Below, in pieces: positions 36,748-47,178 of a stretch of DNA of 64,000 bases. The DNA is from Chenopodium formosanum. Lineage: Eukaryota > Streptophyta > Magnoliopsida > Caryophyllales > Amaranthaceae. Positions within the stretch are counted from its first letter, which is position 1; the number at the start of each line of letters is the position of its first letter. The notes beneath the pieces are model-generated. The model saw only the letters and a program-made list of their open reading frames with translations. It did not search any database and had not been told where the DNA came from. The position numbers and the translations under genes are program-made. The DNA is taken from contig CM044857.1 in the NCBI GenBank assembly GCA_024500155.1, forward strand, positions 126,501-190,500. Direction: 5' to 3'.

Positions 36748-38283
36748 ATGGCGGCAAAGAGGGCCAGAAACTTTCTCGGGGGGAGTTCAAGCGGGTCATC
36801 CCAACAATATGACCCGGCTCTTCAACTTGCTCAGTGGCCGACGATCAAGATCGTAACGCCGGAGCAACGGGAAAAGCTCAAGGTGCTCTACGGACGCGAG
36901 GTAATCCCCTCACGGTGGTTACACCGTCCCACTTTAGAAGCTTTAGGTATTTATGGCTTTGTTAAGAGATTTTTGAACGATATTGGTATGCGTAAATTTG
37001 TAGATATGCATTATTCGACTTATCGTGAATTAACTTGTGAATTCTTATCTTCTCTTGTTATTCAAAACCATAAAAGTGGTCCAAAACTAATTTTTAGGCT
37101 TAATAATAAAAACATCACTCTCTTTTTTGTGGAATTTTGTAAATTGTTTGAACTGGAACCGGAATTAAATAGACAATGAAATGCTGAGTTTAAAATGGAG
37201 GATGTGTATTTAGCTTTGACTGGTATTCCTCATGTTTCTGCACAACATGCTAGTGCTAGGCCTATCCACCACCCCGTCCCTAAAATGTGGCAAAGATTTG
37301 CCGGTGTATGTTTCCTAGGTAGGAATGAACCCCATAACTGTCAGACCAATGAACTAGCTGTAATTGGCCATTACATGTTTGGGTATGAGAAATTGAACAT
37401 AGCCCGGTATATCATCCACCACCTAGGTAGGCATGCTACGGCCAGCAACCACCACACTACCCCCATCCGTCTTGGTGGCTTTATCACTAGGATAGCCATC
37501 AAGAAGGTCGGTTTTATAGAGAGTGGACCCCACCGGATGACTAACATGGGACCCGACACCTACATGACCTCTAGGTACCTTGAGGAGCTTGGGTGGTTGC
37601 GGGTAGACGAGAATCAGGTCACCCATTGGTGCATTAGGACAGGGACTGAACAACCCTTGCCCATTTTTCCTTTGCCCAACCCAGACCTGACCGTCTTTCC
37701 CCCAGGGCAAGAGTCCTACACTTATGCCCTGTTAGTTTCCCATGCTAGGGGTGAGGATCCACAGCAGGCCCAGGCCCAACCACAGCTTGTAGTTCAACCC
37801 ATTCCACAGCCACCATCACCACCCCGACAGTCCTATTCCGTCCCTCGCGGTGACTCTGACCCAGTTTGGGACATGCAGAGTATTGGCCAGGCCATAGGTC
37901 GCATAGAGTAGACCCAGATCGAGTTCAGACAAATGATTGGCTCTGTCGACCATAGGCTAGGCTACCTAGAGAGGAACCAGGGTAGGGGGCTCTACCCTAT
38001 TTATGATGATTACGCTCGTCGGGACAACATTCCCGACGATGCTGTTTACCCAGACTGGTTCTAGCCCCCACCTCAGGGATACGATAGGGATCCCACTGCC
38101 CATGGTATTTACACAGACTATTCTTCGTTCCATGGGTACGGTCAGGACATTCCTTTTGGGGGACCGCCGGGGGGGACTTTTCATGCTAACTATTTTGGTG
38201 GTAGCTCCTTTGGTGCAGATGGTGCAGGTTCCAGTGGTGGAGCAGGTGGGTCCTCTCGGATGGACCAGGATGAGGAAGAGTAG
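36748..38283 (+). pseudogene. Post-pol ATHILA-type ORF (env-like position), three in-frame stops
   Basis: One reading frame of 511 codons starting MAAKRARNFLGGSSSG, interrupted by TGA at 37177, TAG at 37909 and TAG at 38062, ending at TAG 38281. It includes TIKIVTPEQREKLKVLYGRE, LEALGIYGFVKRFLNDIG, TYRELTCEFLSSL and FVEFCKLF, the pattern of the ATHILA family domain known from Arabidopsis Athila ORFs. The C-terminal part is Pro/Gln-rich, then Gly-rich and acidic at the end (MDQDEEE). No clear signal peptide or transmembrane segment, so an envelope function is not supported. All three stops are one C-to-T change away from a Gln or Arg codon. Confidence 0.8.
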
Positions 38284-39960
38284 CCAGCTGGGCTACTTTC
38301 GAGCCAATGAGGACATTGTCCGATCTTGGCTTGGGGGAGATTTTTGGATTTGGTATATATTTTTCTTCTTCCTTTTTCTTTATTTTTGTTTATTTTTGGT
38401 GTGTTTTGTTAGTTTAGATTTATTGCTTTTTAGATTAGTTTATTTCTTTCCTTATATGAAAAGTACAAAAAAATTGAAAAAACAAAAAATACAAAAAATA
38501 CGAACCAATGAACTGTAAATCATGCTTCCCTGTGGCCCATACTTGAGAAAAATTGTTTTGATTCTTGGTATTTGATTTTGAGCATTGTGGATTAGTTGAT
38601 CATGATTTGAAGTTTAGTTACTTGGATTCCTAAACATGCGTCAATTTTGTCCAACTACTTGTGAATATAGTGCTTGACTAGTTGATTTGGTTAGGAATGT
38701 GTGATTAGTTCCTGGTATGTCAATGAATTTGAGTATTGATTTGCAACTATGAGTAGTGTTTCATGACTCACTATTATGCACATGTGGAGGACGAAGGCAT
38801 TTGTTCTTTTAGGTAGCCTTCAGATTTATTTAGATACATTTGTTCCCTTCTTGCTACCCATGTTGTTGCTTGTGCCCTTTTATTGTTTTTAGCCACATTA
38901 CAAGCCATATTTGCCCCATTGGTTACTAGTCCCAAGCTTGGCTTGGGGGAGCTATTAGTGAGTGAGGTGAGGGAGTTTGTAATGTGCACTTTATTTGCAC
39001 AATTTGGGTGGGTTTGAGAAGTTATTTGTTCTTGATCATATTTTTGTTTTAATGAGTTTTATTGTGTATATATTTGAAAAAATAAAAGTGTGATAGGAAA
39101 AAAAGAAAAAAAAAAGTTCAAGAAAAAAAAAAGTGAGAAAAAAAAAAAAAAGTGAACTTCTGAAGAAAAAAAAATGTTTCATGTTCAAATTATCCAAGTG
39201 AAGGTTTTTCAAAAGAAAAGAAAGAAAAAAATTGAGTTTCATTGTAAATAATTGAGCTTGAGTTTAGAGTTTGTTTATTCACTCTAGTTTATATTATTAT
39301 ATTTTTTTTATGAGTGAAATTTTGTAAGTATTGGGTTGGTTTTTATGATTGGAGTATATTTGGTGGATTTGTGTTGGAGTTAGTTTTGTTGGAGATGTGT
39401 ATGATCATTATATTTGGTCATGGGTTTATTAGGATATGGCTCCCTTTTAGCAAGGCTTTTCTCTCACATATTCCCAAATTTATCTTACCCTTTACCCTAG
39501 CCTTACATTACAAGCTTTAAAGACCTTCCGACCTTGTGCATAGAGTTGTGTAAATGTGAAAGTGTTGTTTATCAATGCAAGTTATGACTTGACATATTCC
39601 GAGTCGACTAATAGGTTGAGTGTATGTCTTTTTTAAACACACGAGTATTGTGAGTTTGGGAGGGCATTGTTCACATTAAAGGGGTTGGGATGGAGAGCGA
39701 TCGAGTACATCTTTTACTCGCCACATGAATGAGAGTTGAGTGTGTGAGCACTAGTCTTGAATTCTATATGCTCTTGTGGTTTGCTCTACTTGACAATTGT
39801 GGGGGAGGAAAGGTGATTAGATGGATAGGATTGGTTGATTTTGAAGCATGTTTACTTGATTTGCCTTGAATCGTTTGTGCTTGATTTTTATATTGGGGTG
39901 AGGCATGTTTTTATCGTTCATTGAGGAGCTCTTTGCTTAGGGACAAGCAAAGGTTTGGCT
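38284..39960 (+). other. Athila-type 3' internal spacer
   Basis: Non-coding. Contains two CTTGGCTTGGGGGAG motifs (about 38,324 and 38,936) and one GTGGGGGAGG (39,799), polypurine-tract-like, plus A-rich runs (39,098-39,170). The 3' LTR follows AAAGGTTTGGCT directly, without a purine tract at the junction. Confidence 0.6.
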
Positions 39961-41454
39961 TGATGTGTTCATTTTATATATATATTTATCCCCGTCCCTT
40001 GGTCGTAATTAGTAGTGTTTTTGGCTCCTACGAGCCACTTTTATTACTAATTTGTGTTTTCCAGTGCTTTGGTAGTTTTGCTTGAGTTTTGTAGGAATTT
40101 GCGTACTTGGAGCATTTTCCCGGGTTTTCCTAGGAGCATCTACAAGTATTGGAAGACCGCGACCCAGTTCGATAGCCCAAGACCGATTGGAGGGATCAAA
40201 TCGGTGATTAAGGGCTCGAGTATAAAGATCCAAGGAGGAAACTCGGATTGGGCCGAGGAAAAGAGGCCCAATCGAGGTTTTGGTGGCCCAAGAGAAGCGG
40301 CCCGGACCAGGTTCTCCGCCCAAAGGCGCGCCCGGCCGGGCGGGGCGGAGCAACATCTTGAAGGGTCCCGCGCCCGGAGCACGCGCCCGACCGGGCGCGA
40401 GAAGACATCTGAGGCAAAGGAGGCGGGCCCGGTCGGGCGAGCCACTGCCCGACCGGGCGCGAGAAGGCATTTGAGGAAGAAAAAAAGGCGGGCCCGGTCG
40501 GGCGGCCCCTTGCCCGACCGGGCGCGTGTAGTTTTAGGTGTTTAGTGTTTTCCGTTCAGTTTTGTTTTAGCGAATAATTCTTGCTTAGTATTAATGTAAT
40601 TTTATTAGGCAAGATTAGTACTTCTTCATAATTCTCTTACTCTAGTTTTTATTCTCTTCCTTCTCTCTACTCAACTTTCTCTCTCTAGAGTTTTATTTTC
40701 TTTCTTGTTCCTCAACTCTATTGTAATTCCGCCGTCTTGGTACGATTTCTCTCTTAATTAATCTCAGTATTTTATTCATTCTATTTTTCTTTCATGTCTT
40801 GTTTAATTATTATGTTTTGCTTAGTTTTAATTATGTCTGAGTAGTCTTCCTTCTAGGGTTTATGGGGATCTAATAAATAATATGAAGGGGGTAATTCTAT
40901 GATTGTTGATTATTAATGCTTAATTGATTTCCTATTGATTGTTTTAATGCTATGCAATTAGATTTGGCCAGGTTTAATTGTATGAGTTTAGCAACATTGA
41001 TTCGAGATTCGAGAGATGAGAATTGATGTTTAGGCTTAGTTTCAATAAGCAGATTAATTTATAAATGGTTAGATCGAGATTCGAGAGATGAGATTTAATA
41101 CCGATAAATTAATTCTGTGATTGTAATACGTAGCGAAAGCCCTTTATGATCTGATTAATTAATGCATTGATGATTGATTATTGTGTTTTACCCTGGAATA
41201 TTGTTTATTAGTGAACCTATGCCCTAGGCTTTATTATTATTGATTTCTTCCTTAATTATTCTCTTTACTCATAATCTTCGTAGTATAATTTATAATCACA
41301 ACAAATATTGGTTACTTTAATAATTTAGACTATATTACTTAATTAGGAGTAGAAAGACTAGTTTTCCTGTGGATTCGACCCTACTTCCCTACCTGCATAA
41401 GCTAGTGGACTTAGGTAATTATTTTTGATTAGATGATACGACTTTAGCCTGTCA
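39961..41454 (+). repeat. 3' LTR (1,494 bp)
   Basis: Begins TGATGTGTTC and ends GCCTGTCA. It holds two perfect 12-bp inverted repeats (40427-40438 with 40447-40458, and 40492-40503 with 40512-40523), each with an 8-nt loop. Followed by the TSD CTAGT (41455-41459). Confidence 0.97.
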
Positions 41455-43096
41455 CTAGTAAGTCAAATAGTAGTATTGTATTAATGCCAGTGTATAAAAA
41501 AGTGTGCCAAGGCATTGAGGTGTTAGGCGAATGGGATACAACAGTTTTTTGAATGCAAACAGTAATCAAAGAGGTGCACTTGAGGCCGTGAGACGCACAC
41601 AACTTAAAATGTTTCTTTCTTTAAAATATTCTGATATTTTTGTTGAGAGTGCCTCATTTCAATGAGGCACGGCTAGGAACAGCAGGACCCTCATTGCCAT
41701 AGTGTTCCCTTGGGCTTTAAATAATGAAGTCACTCACTAACTTAGACTAGAGTGCCTAACTTTACCACTCAATAGTGATCCCGTTATCTGATATTCAAGA
41801 TGGAAACATGGAACTAGCTGCCTCTGACAATAAAGCCTCGAGGAAGAAATATTGCTCTCCTGAAGTTGATCTGCCATGGATTGTCAGATACCGCTCGGCC
41901 ATTTTTGTATTCAGTGCTTTATCTGGTATGTTGGCATATTTTTTAACAGTCACTGAAATTTCAATTATGGGATGGTCTTGCCTTTCACATTTTCTTTTCT
42001 TGATTTTCTTCTACCAGCTATATCTATTTTTTTTTTTTTTTTCCTAATTTGTCCTACTAAGATTTTAAAAATCCCCACTGTGAAGGTTTAGAGCACTTTA
42101 GCTTCAGCTAAACTAAATTTTAATATATTTGTAATTCACTGGCAACCCTGCTCCCATATACCGAGTATTGTAACATGTTTAAAGTGGTTGAAAAAAAAAT
42201 ATTTAATCAACAAAACTTCTAAGCCACTGAAAATAATTTTTCTAAATAGTTTGTTATTTAACTTTCCCTTTCACTTGATGGACCAGCATCTTCTAACTAG
42301 TGGTGAAATGGTAATGGAACTTTCATCTTAAAAACCATCGATGAACCATTTTATCTGAACCTCCTTTTGTCAGGTCTCTGTATCCATAGTACAATATTGT
42401 TCCCTGCGTTAGAGACAGTTCATTTTGAAATAAGATATTGCACATTATTAAACATTTTCTGCTCTGTCGTGTTTCTCATCACGTGCCCCAAAAGACTTAC
42501 AACTGGCCAAATCACTAAATTGAATAAAGTTGTTATGTTGAAGGCTTTTGACAGATGAAGTAGCATAGGCTAAATTAGGAAGAAATGGGACACATGATGA
42601 GATATAGGAAGGGACTTATGGTCTAGATGTGCTTAATTGTTTAACTGCAGGGTCACGAAGACTGTCACTTTGGAATTGATCCGTTTAAACTTTAAAGTAT
42701 ATTGCTCATGGTGATGATTCATGATTCTCTTCCTTCATGCTGAGTCAAAGCAATTTATCTTTTTTTTTACTGTTTGTGGTTTTGTTTTTCCCTTATTTGG
42801 TGTGTTTGGGGATAGGGATGGGGTAGGGGTGGGGAGATACAGAGTATGCTTAATCAAAATTGCGTAATGAGATCCCAAATGTCTGGCGGGGTGGCCAAGG
42901 TAAAGGGGTGTGTGTGTGGGGGGGGGGGTGTTTATTCTGATTTATGTAGCTCAATTCACATTTATATATTTGTTTTATTCTCAGCTGCTTAAGTTTTCCC
43001 TTCAATGCTGCAGTTTGCCTTCTTGTATTTTTTGGACTGGCATTTTCAGCAATAATTCTCAGCAGAAGATGGCTTCGCAAATGCAAGCATGATTGA

Positions 43097-44969
43097 CCAT
43101 GTTTCAGCTGGAGACACATCGATGGATATTATTTACGTGCAATGAATGGGTTACCTGGATGATTTAGTAGTCATTTCTGGAATCCTGTCTGATCTTCTCT
43201 TTCTGCTCACTCCTCAGGTTTGTTGCTAGGTCAAATGTCTCAATTTTTACCCTGGGAGCCTGGGGTGGACAGGTTCCAATTAATGGGGTGTGAAGTGGTT
43301 TTTAATTTTCAATGGCAGGTAGTCGCTTTTATCCTTATATATCTCAGTAACATTCTATGGAGTGAGGTTTCTGTCTTCTCACTGAGATGCAGGATCCCCT
43401 TGTTCAAGTTGTATCCGGCTGGTCTGCTAGGGGATGGAGCAATTAGCAAATGCATATTGCGTATGAAATTCTTCATTGTACAATGAATATCCTTAACTCC
43501 ATGCTTAACCTGATGAGCAGTTTGAATGTTTCATATGATGTGGATATAAGTCTGACACTCAAGTTAATTTTGCTACAAAATACTCTCTAGCAGATGCGAT
43601 AAGCCAGATAAGCCAGAGGATTCTAGTACTATACTCTTTATAGTCTTAGTACATAATGTACGAAAAATGGTTGTTTAATACAACCCTCGTGTAATCTCAT
43701 ATTGTACGAAAAATGGTTGTTTAATACAACCCTCGTGTAATCTCATATTGTACTGTAATCTTTGATGATGTTAATCTAACCTTAATAATTATCTATGGAG
43801 GCTGCATAGTCGTCAGCTGTGATGGTGCCAATTATTTTCATTGTATGCATCAATTTTTTTAGGCAGGACTAAAAGTTTTGGTGAACTCTTAATTTCACTC
43901 TCTTTTTTGGACACCCCCAAAGAAGTGTAACACTCTGCAGGGATGATATGAGGAAGTAGGCCAATGATATAATACGAAATACGAGCTACAAACTCTACCG
44001 GAGTATGTAATTAGGTGGAGAGAAAATTGACTAGTTTGCTATATAAATCCTACATTCCTGTCCAAGTAAGGTTTTTTTTATTGAACAAGTTTCAGTGTTA
44101 GCAAGTTGTCCTGAGACTCCTATTGCAATTGACATGATTTTGGAACCCCATGTTGTGCACATATATGATCATTTTTTTAACATTAGAATAGGAGACTATT
44201 ATACTTTTTAGGGGTTTTTTTTCAAGAGATCTAGAAAACCACATAGAAAAATAGTACTCCGTAGATTTTAGCTAATGATTTTTTTTATTTATTTATTTTT
44301 TTTGGCAATTTCTTTTAAAATTAAAAAATTCAAAAGCCATTAAAAAATACTCGTAACTAATTACTCCGTAGATTTTTAAATTTAAGTGTCACATAAATAT
44401 AAAAATAATTTGGGAGGTTTAATACGGAGTAGAACAAATAATAAAAATGAACCATTAATGCATCACTACTCACTAGGACAAAATTTAGTTTTTTGTCGTT
44501 GCCTTGTACCAAAAAAAACAGTGTACTTTTTGCTTTATTGCATCTCTTCCCTTAATTAATAGCCATAATAACGTCACTTGAGTATAAATGACGGTTTGAT
44601 AAGATGTTTGGAAGATCGATAAGATAAATGGGAAAATGAAATGGCATTAAAGCTTTTTTATTTATATTACAACTTTAAATTCCAACCAAAGACAAAGGCT
44701 TTAAAGGTATGAGGGGACTTATAATTAGCTTAGGGTGTTGTAAATTTAAGTGGTTGCATTGATTCTTGAAATATGATGGCATGGAGTATCAAAGACATGA
44801 ATATGAATGGGTTTTTATTTTTTTTATCTATGTGTGAGATTCCTCTTCTGTAAAAAAAAAAATAAATAAATAAATAAAAATAAAAAATAAATAAAATAAT
44901 GTATGAGATTAAGATTAAGTGATTAACCGCCATATGAATATATGATGTTAATTGACATAGTATATATTA
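43097..44969. other. PhoD-like 3' UTR and spacer
   Basis: Former 3' UTR, then AT-rich DNA. A perfect 46-bp tandem duplication lies at 43657-43748. No further gene. Confidence 0.5.
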
Positions 44970-45377
44970 CTCCCTCCGTCCCTTTTTTACATTCCTGCTT
45001 TCCTTTTTGGGTATTTTAAAATTACATTCCTATTTTCCTTTTTTAAAAAGTAAATTTTTACCAAATATTCCAAATTATCCCTATTTTTCTGTTTTGTAAT
45101 TAATGTTTTCTCTATTTTCTCACTCTTATTTTCAGAATCCATGTGCATCAATTTAGATGAATATGATTGGTCCTTTTTTTTCCACCAAAAAATGTTATTG
45201 GTCCTTTTTCTTTTCAAAGGATTGATGACATGCACAACATTAAATATTATTTTATCTTTGTTTTACTCAAATACATCAATTAATGTCTTGTAATTCCCAT
45301 TGTACTTTGTTTTATTCCAAGTTTTTTAATTCCCATGTAATTTTACAAATAGGAATGTAAAATAGGGACGGAGGGAG
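44970..45377. mobile_element. Stowaway-type MITE (408 bp)
   Basis: Terminal inverted repeats CTCCCTCCGTCCC / GGGACGGAGGGAG are perfect over 13 bp and flanked by TA on both sides, as for Tc1/mariner Stowaway elements. A second subterminal copy of ACATTCCT-type sequence lies inside. No coding capacity. Confidence 0.9.
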
Positions 45378-45460
45378 TATAGTGTAATGAGTTTATTTGG
45401 ACATAAAAAATTTTGTTCGAATTTGCAATTATATAATCCACTAAATTTAAAAAGGCAAAA

Positions 45461-45626
45461 GCTAATGAGCGCTCCCGGGGCGTTAGATAAGAGAATTAAA
45501 AGTGGAAATATTAAAACTAACATTAATTACACCGAATGACGCATGATTTTGTCATGCATTCCTAACTTAATACTTTTTCAACCAATAAAATTATTCCTTA
45601 ACTAACGCCCTGGGGCGCTCGTTAGC
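45461..45626. mobile_element. MITE with GC-rich terminal inverted repeats (166 bp)
   Basis: Starts GCTAATGAGCGCTCCCGGGG and ends with GGGGCGCTCGTTAGC. The ~25-bp ends are inverted repeats with a few mismatches. The interior is AT-rich and non-coding. The target-site duplication is unclear, so the superfamily is not assigned. Confidence 0.75.
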
Positions 45627-46164
45627 AAGATCCATTTAAAAATAATACTCAGTTTAAAGGAACTAAAATATATAAACAAGGATCTTAAGAAAATTACAGG
45701 CTCTAATGATAGAGGTTTGATAATTATGGTGTTATAAATTTAAGTGGTTGAATTTGAAATAGGATATAACTATATAAGCAACACTTATTAATTACTTCAA
45801 AAATGAATATGGTGTAATCATTTTTAGAAAATAAATATAGGATGAACCATGACGCTTGTTAATCTAGGCTTGTAAATTAGTTGTAATTTTTTTTTCCTTT
45901 TACATAAATGTTACTCCATATTTTAGTTGTAACATTTATTTATTTATTCATTTTTTTTTTGGAATAGAGTTGTAACATCATATAATACTTGTATGGTAAC
46001 TTTCTAGCATAGTACTTGCATGCATGGTAGCCTTTTAAAAAACAATTGATAGTTAATTCACCAAAAATAAATAAATAAATAAATAAATGAATAAATAAAA
46101 CAAAACAATTGATATTACTCTAGACTCTTAACTTGATTCACCTTCATTAATCCTTTTCTCAGTA

Positions 46165-46210
<46 letters not shown>

Positions 46211-47178
46211 GAGCTATAGTTGTTATCTTGATGTACATATATATGTGCTTTTGCAAGCAATAGTAATAAAGTTTGTTTAGATTGGTACTCCGTATTATCT
46301 TGCACATATATACGTAGTGCTTTTGAGGTTTATTTTTACTCTATTTTAATTTTTACACAAGTGTACATGATGACCTTTGACGTATAATTTTCTCAATTTC
46401 GTAAAAAATTAATATTCTCTTAATAAAAAATTATTTGTATATCGCTAAATTATGCAGCTTCAAACAACTTAAAGCAAAATACATAATTACATTTGCTTTT
46501 TATTTTTTAAAGAAAAGATAGGCAGAACTTATTATTACTCGTATTAACATAATCATATTTACTTCAAAAAATGTCTTATTATTACTCGTATTAACATAAT
46601 CATATTTACTTCAAAAAATGTCTCCTTGTCAGTCAATTATAGTAGTAATGTAAAATTTAAACAAAACTAAAATAAATCAAGATTTCAAGAATATTACAAG
46701 CTTTATTATAAAAACAGAAAATGATTTACATAACTCACTCATGGCGTTCTTCCATAAATTAATTGAAATGCAAGCAAAATTTGACCATTTAAAACGAAGT
46801 ATTTTATTAGTACGTTAAACATATACTTCGTAAATATGTATTTTTATACCACGTAATTATTATTAAGTCGACAGTACACTCTACGTCTCTACGATGTAAG
46901 CCCTAGTTGTTCTCACCAAAAAAAAAAAAAAAAGAAAAAAGTTTACAAAAAGTCAACCTAAAAGGATTAGTACATTCCCAATATTATGTAACAAATTGTT
47001 TTTTAAAATTTAAATTCACGCATGTAATAATACAATAAATTGATGTCTTTCTCTCTTGCGCGCTTCTGAAGGAGAAATTGAAAAGACAGAAAATTAAAAA
47101 TAATGATGATGGTCTAGTACGAGTATTCTAGTGTAATCATACTACTTAACGTTTCTTCATTCTTTTCTCAATCGAAAT
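45627..47178. other. AT-rich spacer upstream of NPL gene A
   Basis: Holds a poly(T) run (46170-46206), AATA microsatellite-like stretches (46068-46090), and a 47-bp perfect tandem duplication (46528-46621). The promoter of gene A is presumably just before 47,179. Confidence 0.5.

Larger units (their letters stand above)
27285..41454 (+). mobile_element. Athila-lineage Ty3/gypsy LTR retrotransposon (14,170 bp)
   Basis: Near-complete element: 5' LTR (27285-30283, enlarged by a nested solo LTR), tRNA-Asp-type PBS, gag, protease, RT, RNase H, integrase, a post-pol ATHILA-type ORF and 3' LTR (39961-41454). Removing the nested 1,505 bp leaves both LTRs exactly 1,494 bp. A hand count finds about 16 base differences (about 1.1%), so insertion was recent. 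The reading frames carry several stops and frame changes, so the copy is not autonomous. The phrase GCGCTTTGCGGGAGGCAACCC after integrase (35961-35980) is typical of Athila elements. Confidence 0.95.
23173..43096 (+). pseudogene. PhoD-like (alkaline phosphatase D) metallophosphatase gene, middle exons missing, interrupted by retrotransposon
   Basis: 5' exons: 23173-23331, 23412-23639, 23741-23862, 24118-24178, 26431-26571 (237 codons). 3' exons: 41776-41925 and 43014-43096, ending at TGA. The N-terminus has a hydrophobic signal-like segment (AAVILLNIICCFFF). PhoD metal-site blocks are present: RIAFGSCSNQ, WLGDNIYG and GTWDDHDYG, followed by RRKQAGVYTSYTYG and LLDTRYFRDP. The last two exons encode DLPWIVRYRSAIFVF and a terminal membrane helix ending RKCKHD, as in plant homologues of At5g42370 type. 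About 145 residues of the catalytic core, including the usual GDVHFGE block, are found neither at 26,572-27,279 nor at 41,460-41,775. Splicing exon 5 straight to 41776 gives CAG-TGA, an immediate stop. A full enzyme therefore seems impossible. Confidence 0.85.

Noticed and set aside
38341..38520. ORF 38003-38518 as a membrane protein
   Set aside because: It is an out-of-frame reading of the ATHILA ORF followed by a T-rich spacer that mimics transmembrane segments.
40009..40545. Overlapping ORFs on both strands of the LTR (also 27333-27797, 36055-36618)
   Set aside because: They are created by the GC-rich repeat motif, which lacks stops in most frames; no domain, and they cross the LTR hairpins.
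43220..43486. 88-codon ORF after the PhoD-like gene
   Set aside because: Lies in the former 3' UTR, no similarity or codon bias.
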